Translations under genes and position numbers: made by a program
The notes under the pieces: model-generated
Told to the model about the DNA's origin: nothing
Databases searched by the model: none
What the model saw: only the letters and a program-made list of their open reading frames with translations
Source: Verrucomicrobiota bacterium
GTDB lineage: Bacteria > Verrucomicrobiota > Verrucomicrobiia > Opitutales > Intestinicryptomonadaceae
Direction: 5' to 3'
NCBI GenBank assembly: GCA_023450935.1
Contig: JAEXGH010000032.1
Span: forward strand, 1-64,000
DNA: 64,000 nucleotides
In this document: piece after piece, positions 26,467-34,534 of the stretch
Layout: every line of letters begins with the position of its first letter
How positions within the stretch are numbered: the stretch's first letter is position 1

Positions 26467-28941
26467 ATGATTAAAAAATTGTTATTATTAGCGTGCGTGC
26501 TTGCCGCTGCGGGCTGCGCAAGCTTTCAATCGGCGGCAACGGCGGACTGCGAAAATAAAGAAATGCGAAAAATAGGCGTAGAGAAAATACCGCTCGACGG
26601 CGCGTGGACGCTCTCGTTTGCAAAGCAACCCGACGGGGAAGACCCGACGCTCGAAAAATTTTCCGCGCTAAAAGACACAACCACAATTCCGGCGGTTGTC
26701 CCCGGGAATGCGGAAATCGACATGCTTCGAGCGAATCTGATTGAAGACCCGACTGTTGGCGACAACGTTTTCAACCTTCTCAAATACGAAGCCTACCAGT
26801 GGAAGTATTCGCGCGAATTTCCCACTCCCGAGCTTAAGGCAGGGCAGCGCGCCGTTTTGAATTTCGGCGGGATAGACACACTTGCAGACATCTATTTGAA
26901 CGGAAAACTTGTGGGCAGGGCTGAAAATATGTTCATTGCGCACGAATTCGACGTTACAAAACTCCTGAACAAATCGGGCGCAAACAAGCTCGACGTTCTC
27001 ATTCGTTCCACACCGATGGAGGCTGCAAAATTCACGCCGCCGTGGGGAATCCGCAACCCTGTGGAGTTCCAGAATATCCGCAAAGCTCCCGCAAGCTTCG
27101 GCTGGGACATTCACCCGCGCCTTATAACTGCGGGCATTTGGAAAAGCGTTTCGCTAGATATCCGCAACGCCGTAAACATTAAGGACGTCAACATCTGGAC
27201 GTGGAAAATCAACCTCGAAAAGAAGACGGCTGATTTGCATGTTGACGTGCGCATCGACGCTCCGTATTCGAAGTTTTCGGAGCTTAAAATGCGCGTGCAG
27301 CTAAGCCGCAAAGGCAAGCAGACGATAACGAGAACCTCGCCGATTTTCAACTACTCTACGGTGACGAAATTCATCGACATTGCAAACGTCGATTTCTGGT
27401 GGCCGCGCGGCTTCGGAGAGCCCGCACTCTACGACGTGAAAGTAGAAGTGCTCGACTCTGCCGACAACGTTCTTGCGCGCGACTTCGCCAAGACGGGCAT
27501 ACGCACCACACGCCTCGAGTTCAGGGAGCTGAAGCTGCCCGAAGGCGACATCACAGTTCACGGCTCGGGCAACGTAAGCGGCAAAAACCTCAAGGGGAAA
27601 GTTGACGGCGAATTCAAATTCTACGTCAACGGAGTTCCCGTTTTCATAAAGGGAACAAACTGGGTCCCGCTCGACGCGTCGCACAGCCGCGACATTTCGC
27701 ACCTGAAGGACGTCATGCCGATGCTCGCCGATTTGAACTGCAATATGGTGCGCTGCTGGGGCGGCAACGTCTACGAAAGCGACGAATTCTACCAAGCCTG
27801 CGACGAGCTCGGCATAATGGTTTGGCAGGATTTCTCGTTCGCGTGCTCGGTGTATCCGCAGAACGAAGAGTTTGCACGCAAAGTCGGCGCGGAGGTTTCG
27901 GCGGTCGTCAAGCGTCTGCGCAATCACCCGTCAATCGTGTTGTGGGCGGGCAACAATGAAGACGACCAGCTCTACCTCTACGCATATAGATTCGGCTTCG
28001 ACATCAAGCCCGACTTCGACAACCTCAGCCGCAAAATCATACCCGACGCAGTGCGCGACCTCGACTGGACGCGCCCGTATCTGCCCAGCTCGCCGTTCCT
28101 CTCCGACATCACGCTTATGTCGAAAAAGGTCGCCGCGCCCGAAGTCCACCTGTGGGGTCCGCGCGGCTACTACAAAGCCCCGTTCTACACCGACGCCGTC
28201 GCGGTCTTTGTAAGCGAAATAGGCTACCACGGCTGCCCGGGCGTGGAAAGCCTCCGAAAAATGATGCACCCCGAGTTCGTCTACCCGTGGACAAAAGACG
28301 GCAAATGGAACAAAGAATGGCTTGCAAAAAGCGTTATGCACTATCCGAATTCAACGGCAAATATCAAGCGCAACGATTTGATGACAAGCCAAGTCAAAAT
28401 CGTTTTCGGAGAAGTTCCGCAGAAGCTCGAAGACTTCGTTTTTGCGTCGCAGTCAGTTCAGGGCGAAGCCAAAAAGTATTTCATCGAAATGATGCGCTCG
28501 CAGAAATTCGACCAAAAAACGGGTATTATCTGGTGGAATCTGCGCGACGCTTGGCCGATACTCTCCGATGCTGTTGTTGACTATTACAACTCCAAGAAGC
28601 TCGCCTACCATTACATCAAACGCGTGCAGACCGACGTTTGCGCAATGGTTACCGACGCCTTCGAAGTGGTTGTTGCCAACGATACCCTCAAAGACTCGCC
28701 CGTTTCCGTGAAAATTACCGACGTAGACAGCGGCGATATTGTGTTTGAAAAAAGCGCGACAGTGCCCGCAAACGCCAAACTTTCGCTCGGCAAAATTGCG
28801 CCGCGCGCGGGGCAGGGTATGTTTGTGATAGAGTATTCCACACCTGCTTCGGGAAAGTTCTTCAATCACTATCTCTACGGCAAGCCGCCGTTCAAACTTG
28901 CCGACTACAAGCGTTGGTTCGGAAAGCTCGGCATTAAATAG
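26467..28941 (+). CDS. GH2 beta-mannosidase, lipoprotein
   Basis: 824 residues with a lipoprotein signal (lipobox AAAGC, Cys about 17). It has the GH2 layout: an N-terminal sugar-binding jelly roll (NFGGIDTLADIYLNGKLVG), Ig-like domains (VDFWWPRGFGEPALYDV is typical of beta-mannosidases) and a TIM barrel. WAGNNEDDQ (about 492) carries the acid/base glutamate and SEIGYHGCPG (about 582) the nucleophile region; MVRCWGGNVYESDEFYQACD is also diagnostic. It should release terminal beta-mannose from N-glycans or mannan at the outer surface or periplasm. Divergent from GH92. Confidence 0.9.
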   Translation: MIKKLLLLACVLAAAGCASFQSAATADCENKEMRKIGVEKIPLDGAWTLSFAKQPDGEDPTLEKFSALKDTTTIPAVVPGNAEIDMLRANLIEDPTVGDNVFNLLKYEAYQWKYSREFPTPELKAGQRAVLNFGGIDTLADIYLNGKLVGRAENMFIAHEFDVTKLLNKSGANKLDVLIRSTPMEAAKFTPPWGIRNPVEFQNIRKAPASFGWDIHPRLITAGIWKSVSLDIRNAVNIKDVNIWTWKINLEKKTADLHVDVRIDAPYSKFSELKMRVQLSRKGKQTITRTSPIFNYSTVTKFIDIANVDFWWPRGFGEPALYDVKVEVLDSADNVLARDFAKTGIRTTRLEFRELKLPEGDITVHGSGNVSGKNLKGKVDGEFKFYVNGVPVFIKGTNWVPLDASHSRDISHLKDVMPMLADLNCNMVRCWGGNVYESDEFYQACDELGIMVWQDFSFACSVYPQNEEFARKVGAEVSAVVKRLRNHPSIVLWAGNNEDDQLYLYAYRFGFDIKPDFDNLSRKIIPDAVRDLDWTRPYLPSSPFLSDITLMSKKVAAPEVHLWGPRGYYKAPFYTDAVAVFVSEIGYHGCPGVESLRKMMHPEFVYPWTKDGKWNKEWLAKSVMHYPNSTANIKRNDLMTSQVKIVFGEVPQKLEDFVFASQSVQGEAKKYFIEMMRSQKFDQKTGIIWWNLRDAWPILSDAVVDYYNSKKLAYHYIKRVQTDVCAMVTDAFEVVVANDTLKDSPVSVKITDVDSGDIVFEKSATVPANAKLSLGKIAPRAGQGMFVIEYSTPASGKFFNHYLYGKPPFKLADYKRWFGKLGIK

Positions 28942-28959
28942 CCGACTGCGGAAAAACGA

Positions 28960-28988
28960 AAACGGCAACTTTCGGTTGCCGTTTTTTA
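28960..28988 (+). terminator. Intrinsic terminator after GH2 beta-mannosidase
   Basis: AACGGCAAC and GTTGCCGTT form a perfect 9-bp stem with a short loop, followed by TTTTTT. Confidence 0.85.
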
Positions 28989-29021
28989 CGCCCGCTCGGG
29001 GCGGCCGTTGTCTTCCCGCCG

Positions 29022-29765
29022 TTATTTTTCGACCGCAAATTCAACGTTTACAACACAGCGCACGTCCTTTTCTATCGTCGCCGTATCATACATTCCGTAG
29101 GAAGACGTTTCTGTTGAAAGCGGCTGGTTTATCTGGAACACCCCTTGCGAAGCCGACATTATGCTGCCCAATTTTGCGCCGCCTGCCGCCGCCAAAGTTT
29201 CCGCGCGCGCTTTGGCGTTTGCGGTAGCCTTTGCGAGCAAATCGAGCTTCAAATCCTCGAGTTTTGAAAACAAATACGAGGGTGCAGACATCGTTACCAC
29301 AACCGCTCCCGAGCAGATTTTATCGGCATTGGAAATTGCCTTTTCGAGAACGTCGAACTTGTCTGTCTGAACGGTAATTTTTGCCATCGCCGTCGAGCCG
29401 CATATCACGCTTGTGTCGTAGCCGTTTTGGTTTTGCGTGTATTTGTTCACGACCGACACGTTCGAGGGTTTTATTTCGTCGTCCGCAAAGCCGTTTCCTT
29501 TCAAAAAACTGACGATTTTTTTCGCGTTTTCGGCTACTTCCGAGAAAGCGTTGCGCTTGTCAGCCTCCGAGAAATCGACCGAAGAACTAATATCTACCGA
29601 CCACATTGCGATGTCGGAAATAACCCTTTGCGTAGACACGCCCTTTACGGTGATTCCGCTGGGTTTGCGAAAAAGCACGCTCGGTTTTACCACAATCAAC
29701 GAACACATCACCATTGTTGCGCAAATGCATAATACGCAAATAAATACCATTATTTTGTTTTTCAT
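29022..29765 (-). CDS. SIMPL-domain (DUF541) envelope protein
   Basis: 247 residues with an N-terminal membrane anchor or signal (MKNKIMVFICVLCICATMVM). The SIMPL domain follows, with ITVKGVSTQRVISDIAMWSVDI near the start, ATANAKARAETLAAAGGAKLG late, and a C-terminal VEF strand. The fold is found in periplasmic proteins such as E. coli YggE, linked to oxidative stress, and in Brucella BP26 channels. Single gene, no operon partner. Function in this organism unknown. Confidence 0.85.
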   Translation of the reverse strand: MKNKIMVFICVLCICATMVMCSLIVVKPSVLFRKPSGITVKGVSTQRVISDIAMWSVDISSSVDFSEADKRNAFSEVAENAKKIVSFLKGNGFADDEIKPSNVSVVNKYTQNQNGYDTSVICGSTAMAKITVQTDKFDVLEKAISNADKICSGAVVVTMSAPSYLFSKLEDLKLDLLAKATANAKARAETLAAAGGAKLGSIMSASQGVFQINQPLSTETSSYGMYDTATIEKDVRCVVNVEFAVEK

Positions 29766-29888
29766 CTTTAAAATTCCTTCCGCTTACCGATTGATTGCCG
29801 CGATAGAATACTTCTTTGCCCCCGATTTCAACAGTTTTGTTTTTGCGAAACAAATTTTTTGTTCAATCCGAACTCCGCGCTTGCCCGA

Positions 29889-30788
29889 TTATTCGGCAAA
29901 GCGGCTCGGCGGAACTTTATGGAAGCGTTTAAACGCCTTCGAGAACGCGGCTTGGTCGGAAAAGCCGACCGCCTTTGCGATTTTTCCAAGCGGGATTTTT
30001 TCTCCCAAGAGTCTGCGCGCCGTCTCCATTCGAATGCGGCAAACCGCCTTTGCGAACTTCGCGCCTAAAACGCCGACGGAGACCTTGTCAAGCTCGTATG
30101 GCGAAATGCCGAGCCGCTTTGCCGTCGATTTTGCCGAACGTTTGCGCGCTGGATTCAGTCTGATTGACTCCATAATTTCGGCGAATTTTGCGTGGACGTC
30201 CGAGTCTGCCGACACAAGTTTGCGCAGGCGCAACACGAGCATTTGCGCGCAGGCATCGAGCAGGTTCAGGTCGCGTCGCGATTTGAATGCTTCGTCAATG
30301 TATACGTCAGTGCAGTGCAGTATTTCGGCGGTATCGGCGTTCTCCGAAATGGCGGTGTTGCGTCCGTGAATGCGCCACGATTCGTCGAGATGAAACCACA
30401 CTACGCTCCAGTCTTTTTTCACCGTTATGCGCGTTTCTATTCCGGCGTTCGAAACAAATACTGAGCCGCTTTTAAGCCTGAATTTGCGCTCGTCTGCGCG
30501 CACGTCGGCCTCGCCGCCCGTAGTGATTAAAATCGACGCAAAACTTTTGTTGGAGTAGTTGCAATAGTAGTTTTTGTCGTGGACTGTCCGCGCGGCGTTG
30601 AGTATGCCGTATGAGCCGAGTATGTCGAAGGGCAGCGGGGCGGGGGCACGGACGTTTTCGTGTTTCAAAAGCCTCTTCGGCAGATACGGAGACGACAGGT
30701 AGATTTCGCTGCTTCCCGACGGCCACAGCTCCAGCAGATCCCCTTTTTTGTTCTCGAAAATATACTTGTGTTGTTTTGTTCCCGACAT
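29889..30788 (-). CDS. AraC-family transcriptional regulator
   Basis: 299 residues. The N-terminal part is a cupin-like sensing domain (KSFASILITTGGEADVRADE). The C-terminal ~100 residues are a double HTH, with KIAKAVGFSDQAAFSKAFKR as second recognition helix. The first HTH (STAKRLGISPYELDKV) is atypical but recognisable. Likely a sugar-responsive activator. The intergenic region on its 5' side has three TGTCY-type repeats, suggesting autoregulation and control of the now-decayed gene at 30906. Confidence 0.88.
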   Translation of the reverse strand: MSGTKQHKYIFENKKGDLLELWPSGSSEIYLSSPYLPKRLLKHENVRAPAPLPFDILGSYGILNAARTVHDKNYYCNYSNKSFASILITTGGEADVRADERKFRLKSGSVFVSNAGIETRITVKKDWSVVWFHLDESWRIHGRNTAISENADTAEILHCTDVYIDEAFKSRRDLNLLDACAQMLVLRLRKLVSADSDVHAKFAEIMESIRLNPARKRSAKSTAKRLGISPYELDKVSVGVLGAKFAKAVCRIRMETARRLLGEKIPLGKIAKAVGFSDQAAFSKAFKRFHKVPPSRFAE

Positions 30789-30814
30789 TGTGAGGCGTTG
30801 TTTTTTCTACCTGT

Positions 30815-30882
30815 CTGTCCGAAATAAAAAAACGCGTCAAGAATTTTGTATGTCTAAAATAAAAAAATATGTCCAAAATTTG
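30815..30882. promoter_or_regulatory. Three direct TGTCY(R)AAATAAAAA-type repeats
   Basis: Copies start at 30816 (TGTCCGAAATAAAAAA region), 30851 (TGTCTAAAATAAAAAAA) and 30870 (TGTCCAAAATTTG). They sit between the AraC gene and the divergent pseudogene. Direct repeated half-sites with an A-rich tail fit AraC-type operators. Confidence 0.45.
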
Positions 30883-30905
30883 TGTTCATTGCGGGGCGCG
30901 AAAAT

Positions 30906-31456
30906 ATGGCATCATTCAAAAAAATTCTTTCTTTTGCGGCGGCAGTTTCTGTGTGCGCCTCGGCGGCAATACAAGGCGTTTGCGCCGAAGGCGGCGCGCG
31001 CTGTTCGGAGGAAAATATCGAGATAAAAAGCGGCGCAGACACGCTGTCGTTGTCGCCGAAAAACGGGGCGGTCGTCGGGTTGCGGCGCGCTTCGGCGGAG
31101 TTGCTTGCAAAATCCGAGCGCGCGTTTGTGCTGCGTTTTTTGAAGCGCGACGGCTAGTTCGTTTCGGTTGAAGATTCCGCGTTTGCAAAGTTTTCGTTCG
31201 GCGGCAACCGCGCAAAATGGACTGAATGCGCGGCGAAATGGTTAAACCGCCGCTCGAGGTGGAATGCGGCAAATACACAATCCATTACCGCGACAGAATC
31301 GGCGAATATCCAGAAATATCAACTTCGGCATGGCGCGAGACGAACGGAAAAATCATGCAGTTCTTTGTGAATTTCCGCGCACAGCCCGTAAAGTGCCGTA
31401 TCGGCGGCGAAGAGGTTGAAATAGCTCCGCTTAGTGTTATTCAAAGGGAATTTTAA
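30906..31456 (+). pseudogene. Remnant of a secreted protein, possibly glycoside-hydrolase-like (internal deletion and stop)
   Basis: It opens with a good signal peptide (MASFKKILSFAAAVSVCASA) and an N-terminal domain (NIEIKSGADTLSLSPKNGAV) and is stopped by TAG at 31155. The same frame then continues (FVSVEDSAFAKFSFGGNRAK) until a sudden switch, near 31225, to another frame that reads as a C-terminal beta domain (MQFFVNFRAQPVKCRIGGEE, ending in PLSVIQREF). The two ends look like start and finish of one long sugar-acting enzyme of the DUF6259 kind, with the catalytic middle deleted. Family is a guess. Next to the AraC regulator, which probably controlled it. Confidence 0.6.
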
Positions 31457-32057
31457 ACAATTCCGATTGCCGCACAAACGGAATGTCGGGGAAGTTTCTC
31501 CGACGTTTTTGTATAATTGCCTTGAACACCTTTTTGTCTGTTGTGTTATTTTTGCAGCCGACAATTTATGCGAACATCTTGAAAAACAACTCGCAACAAA
31601 CCTACAAACCAAGTTGTATTATTTCAAAATACCTATGCATATAAAATTAGAAATACCCTTGTTTGCCGTTTTCACGGTGAGCGGGGGACTGCGTTTACCA
31701 TTTCGTCAGCATACTTTACACTCTTATCAATTATCAATTGGACATAATATCTTTGACAACGGCCACAAGTTCCTTTCGTGAAAATTCGATAATAGGGTAG
31801 CGGTCTCTGTGCTATCTATATGGTTTAAAATAAATTGCAGGTTATTCCATTTTTGTTTTTCGCAACTTATTTTATGGCATAAATACATAGAATATATATT
31901 TGAAAATGCCAAACGTTGCATAAAATCCTGCCACCTTTTAGCAACAGGTAATCGACAAGCATTTTTTGTTAGATTAACCATAAGATAAACCAATCCTTGC
32001 ACCAGAATTCAATTTAAGTAAAATGTATTTTTCTGGTGGGACACCTAACATAGTGCT
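31457..32057. other. Low-GC stretch with no convincing gene; left edge of mosaic island
   Basis: About 600 nt, clearly more AT-rich than the flanks. The only sizeable frame is on the minus strand at 31727-32002 (91 codons, containing LPVAKRWQDFMQRLAFSN). I do not recognise it and it lacks a ribosome site. The hairpin at 31915-31945 and a 13-mer AATTGGACATAAT (31736) recur in the other gene-poor stretch at 36.4-36.6 kb. No promoter or RNA gene was identified. Confidence 0.5.
31915..31945. repeat. Hairpin repeat, copy A
   Basis: GTTGC-A-TAAAA pairs with TTTTA-GCAAC around the loop TCCTGCCACC: a 10-bp stem with one bulge. Pieces recur at 36397-36420 (AAAATCTGCCACCTTTT then CGCAACA) and at 36550-36562 (GTTGCATAAAATC). 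It may be the end of a decayed mobile element. Confidence 0.4.
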
Positions 32058-32312
32058 ATGGCACAAAAATATTCATTGAAGTCCTATCTGGAAAATACAA
32101 ATCAAGCAGACCCCTTGCTTACCATTCAACAGGCGGCAGAATATCTGAACGTATCGGTTAGAACGATGCGTAGGTTACAGTTAGCGCATAAAATTAAGGT
32201 CGTACGTTTGACTCCACGTTGTATAAGGTTCCGACTCTCAGCATGTCAGGACTTCATAGCTAAAGCTACCATCCCGGAAGGAGCGCGATGCAATCCAAAA
32301 CTACTAATGTAG
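32058..32312 (+). CDS. Small helix-turn-helix protein, excisionase (HTH_17) type
   Basis: 84 residues. LLTIQQAAEYLNVSVRTMRRL (about 20-40) is a MerR/excisionase-like helix-turn-helix and the following KVVRLTPRCIRFRLSACQDFI is the beta wing and end helix of HTH_17 proteins. Such genes are common in integrative elements and plasmids. It is the only apparently intact gene of the left half of the mosaic island. No clear Shine-Dalgarno. A lone survivor of a mobile element is the simplest reading. Confidence 0.6.
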   Translation: MAQKYSLKSYLENTNQADPLLTIQQAAEYLNVSVRTMRRLQLAHKIKVVRLTPRCIRFRLSACQDFIAKATIPEGARCNPKLLM

Positions 32313-32336
32313 CCAAAGCGCCTATACTTGTACCAC

Positions 32337-32753
32337 ATGAAGAAATAAATTCATAATCTCATCGGAGGGGGGGGAGTTATAGCTCTTTCTCCATTGTTTA
32401 TTAATTCCGTTATGGCGGATGCTACATCTGCACGTTTAGACGCCTATAAGGCTAATAGGCTAATACCGCAGGAGATAAAGTTGCCAACTCCTGAAACTAC
32501 CGAAAGTGCTTCACAAGAAGTCGTTGTGTTTACGTCAAATGCACTATCTTGGTCAGCAGAATCAGCATGGACTGTTAAATATGCTGATTATATGGGATTA
32601 TCCAAGGAAGACTGGGAATCCGTGGGGAATTTCTTTGATGTAGATAGTGAGCACGATGGCGAATGGTTTGCACGGGCTCTTGAATACCTGGGTAAAATCC
32701 AAGCGGAGGAAATCACCAACCCAAATTTAACCGCAGCGGATGTTGCCAACTTA
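32337..32753 (+). pseudogene. 5' fragment of a secreted protein of unknown function
   Basis: From the ATG at 32337 the frame reads MKK-stop-IHNLIGGGGVIALSP then a continuous stretch (MADATSARLDAYKANRLIPQ, SAWTVKYADYMGLSKEDWES, EEITNPNLTAADVANLNE). The beginning has signal-peptide character but codon 4 is TAA. The frame then runs straight into the middle of an acyl-ACP thioesterase at the sequence AACGAG (32754). An 8-G run lies at 32367-32374. I do not recognise the family. It is a gene fragment joined to foreign sequence, not an intact gene. Confidence 0.5.
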
Positions 32754-33003
32754 AACGAGCCTTTATTTTCTGCACGCTCGCAATGGATTTTATTCGATAT
32801 AAACACGCGTAGAATTGTTCGCTTAGAAAAATTACATGAATGGGGGCTTTGTGCAACGAATTTGCCAACAGCGATACTTTTGAAGAGCCTTTAGAGCGTC
32901 CAAAAATAATTACAACATCAGTTGAATGTAATGTGTGTAATAACGATATCGACCTAAACGGACACGTAAATAATTCGATATATGTAGTCTGGGCAATGCA
33001 TGG
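32754..33003 (+). pseudogene. Acyl-ACP thioesterase, middle fragment (plus strand)
   Basis: PLFSARSQWILFDINTRRIV and, after a one-base shift in a run of five Gs at 32842-32846, FANSDTFEEPLERPKI and DIDLNGHVNNSIYVVWAM. These are the end of the first hot-dog domain and the catalytic HVNN segment of the second hot-dog domain of bacterial acyl-ACP thioesterases, which release fatty acids from acyl carrier protein. The matching N-terminal piece is on the opposite strand at 34182-34483. Both fragments meet the foreign sequence at the hexamer AACGAG. Sequence after about 33003 is unrelated; the C-terminal part is absent. Confidence 0.7.
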
Positions 33004-33252
33004 TTTCCTCAGGGGAAGCCGTTTCAGCTGATTCAGAGGCTTCAGGCGCCTTCGGACTCTGTTCGAGTTCCTCCTTCTTGCCACATTTACCATACTTATA
33101 ATAGCCATACCCCGCAAAGCCGGCTACCGCGAGTAATGGAATCGGAATATAGGAGGGCAATAACGTGCCCAACACCATAAACCGAAGGACGTAGCAAGTC
33201 CGGTAAGTAGAATTTTATCATCTTTAGCTTTTAAAAGGATCTCGTTCTTCAT
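33004..33252 (-). pseudogene. Small membrane protein fragment, frameshifted
   Basis: On the minus strand from the ATG at 33252: MKNEILLKAKDDKILLTGLA, then a missing base in a T run at 33179-33181, after which VLGTLLPSYIPIPLLAVAGF AGYGYYKYGK forms a membrane segment and an acidic tail (SPKAPEASESAETASPEE). At 33003 it runs into the thioesterase fragment, so the 3' end is lost. No family recognised; similar short proteins occur in plasmids and phages. Confidence 0.45.
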
Positions 33253-33282
33253 AACTTTAGTATAGGTGGTTGCAAAATAAAA

Positions 33283-33302
33283 GCCCCTGATTGCTCAGGG
33301 GC
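33283..33302 (-). terminator. Intrinsic terminator for the minus-strand surface-protein fragment
   Basis: GCCCCTGA-TTGC-TCAGGGGC is a perfect 8-bp hairpin. Read on the minus strand it is followed by TTTTATTTT. It lies 19 nt past the stop at 33321. Confidence 0.8.
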
Positions 33303-33320
33303 GGAGTGGTTGAAAGTTGG

Positions 33321-34181
33321 TTATTGCCTCTCCCACCGTAAGCTGACGGGTTCCCCTTTTGCACGACTATAATGGTCACCGTTCGCCTCAAACGTTTCAA
33401 TTAGTTCGTAGACAACATTGCCCGCGGTCGTCTTTATGGTGATTGCCGGAGTCTCCTCCATATAAAATACACGGTCATAATTGTCTATAATATCCGAAGA
33501 GAGCTTGGCGAACTGAGCTTCGGTAGCGATGTAGTTCATCGCCGCAGGGATGTTATTTTTGTTAAGGCCCGAAACCTGAGTGCAATCCACAGTATCTATG
33601 TTTACATAGTTTGTGTAATCTGAATGCAGAGTCGTGTCCGCATTTTTTATTACGATATTTTCAATCCAGGCGCTGTTGATGAGGCCGTCACCCCCCTTGG
33701 CGGCTTTACTAATGCGGATTCGTTTGCTTTTACAACCGTCCCCGTCATCTTTATATCAGATAGGTCGTCATTAGAAAAATCAGCACCATATTCGCAATAC
33801 CCTCCTGATTTTAATACCTCCAGCTGGAAATCCTTTGCGGTAGCTTCACTAAACTTTATATCATAAACATGGGAACCCATATTTTCGTATACTTCGTATG
33901 TTGGGATATTCGGCTCTGCATCCAGATTTATTCCATTTACTGTTAAGTCGCAAATATAACCGGCATTGTTGAGGATAGTATTCAATTGTGAGACATTCAT
34001 AGTGTCGGCAAAGGTTACACCGTACAATTCTACCTTACTCCAGTCCCAATCGGGAACTCCGCCCTCAATGGTAAGTCCACCTCCATATAGGTGTTCATCT
34101 ATTGTCATTTTTGGAAATGGAGCCTTAAGCGTAGTGTCCCAGGGCCCCGAGTACATGCCTATGATTATACCTTGACCCTCG
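33321..34181 (-). pseudogene. 3' part of an unknown protein with short beta-rich repeats, one frameshift
   Basis: Two adjoining minus-strand frames read as one protein: GIIIGMYSGPWDTTLKAPFP ... GGLTIEGGVPDWDWSKVELY ... then, after a one-base loss in a run of six Gs (33691-33696), GGDGLINSAWIENIVIKNAD ... and the end LRWERQ. The alternating short strands look like a surface or beta-helix protein; family not recognised. The 5' end abuts the thioesterase N-terminal fragment at AACGAG (about 34180). If the 1.43-kb block were flipped, this frame would follow on from the secreted fragment at 32337-32753 without a stop. Confidence 0.5.
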
Positions 34182-34483
34182 TTATTTGCATTCAATGCAG
34201 AAAATTCACGATACGTTGCAACGAGTTCTCTGACCGAAGGCCACGTTGTTATATGCACGCGTTCATTCCAAGAAGGCAAGTTTTGGATTTCAATCGACAA
34301 CTTTGACAAAGCTCAACCTAATCCCTTTGGCGACAACGCAGAAAAGTCAACACCCAGTTTATTTGCGTGTTCGGTTGCCACTTCTTGCAACATTTCAAAC
34401 AGAGATGGTATTTTTAGTTTGGCTTGCTCGTTCGCATCGGCAAGTCTTACTTTATAGCTTGTTTTGTATTTTGCTTCTGACAT
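34182..34483 (-). pseudogene. Acyl-ACP thioesterase, N-terminal fragment with in-frame TGA
   Basis: From ATG at 34483: MSEAKYKTSYKVRLADANEQ, IPSLFEMLQEVATEHANKLG, then GLG-TGA-ALSKLSIEIQNLPSWNERVH and VATYREFSALNANNE. This is the first hot-dog domain of an acyl-ACP thioesterase; the TGA sits where the family has tryptophan (GLGW). The frame leaves the family at AACGAG and the continuation is found on the other strand at 32754. The start codon lies only 8 nt after a strong terminator hairpin, so no normal leader or ribosome site exists. Confidence 0.7.
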
Positions 34484-34490
34484 AAAAAAA

Positions 34491-34527
34491 GGAACTTCAA
34501 TTTGAATCGAAGTTCCTCTCTTTTTTA
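34491..34527. terminator. Bidirectional intrinsic terminator after cytochrome c peroxidase
   Basis: GGAACTTC pairs perfectly with GAAGTTCC across a 9-nt loop. A T tract follows on both strands (TTTTTT at 34522 on plus, seven Ts on minus). It ends the peroxidase gene 8 nt after its stop. Confidence 0.85.
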
Positions 34528-34534
34528 AGCTTTT

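Noticed and set aside
29437..30369. 310-codon plus-strand frame
   Set aside because: Shadow of the SIMPL and AraC genes; composition reads as antisense of those proteins.
31727..32002. 91-codon minus-strand frame in the island as a gene
   Set aside because: No ribosome site and no family; part of its sequence is the hairpin repeat, so it was left as an unassigned frame.
32042..32160. ACCTAAC near 32043 as an integron attC end
   Set aside because: No GTTRRRY partner with matching inverted arms at usual distance; the nearby GTTAGAA lies inside the HTH gene.
34300..34315. In-frame TGA in the thioesterase as evidence of TGA recoding to tryptophan
   Set aside because: TGG is used for conserved tryptophans in the other fragment and TGA is a normal stop elsewhere; a nonsense change in a broken gene is simpler.
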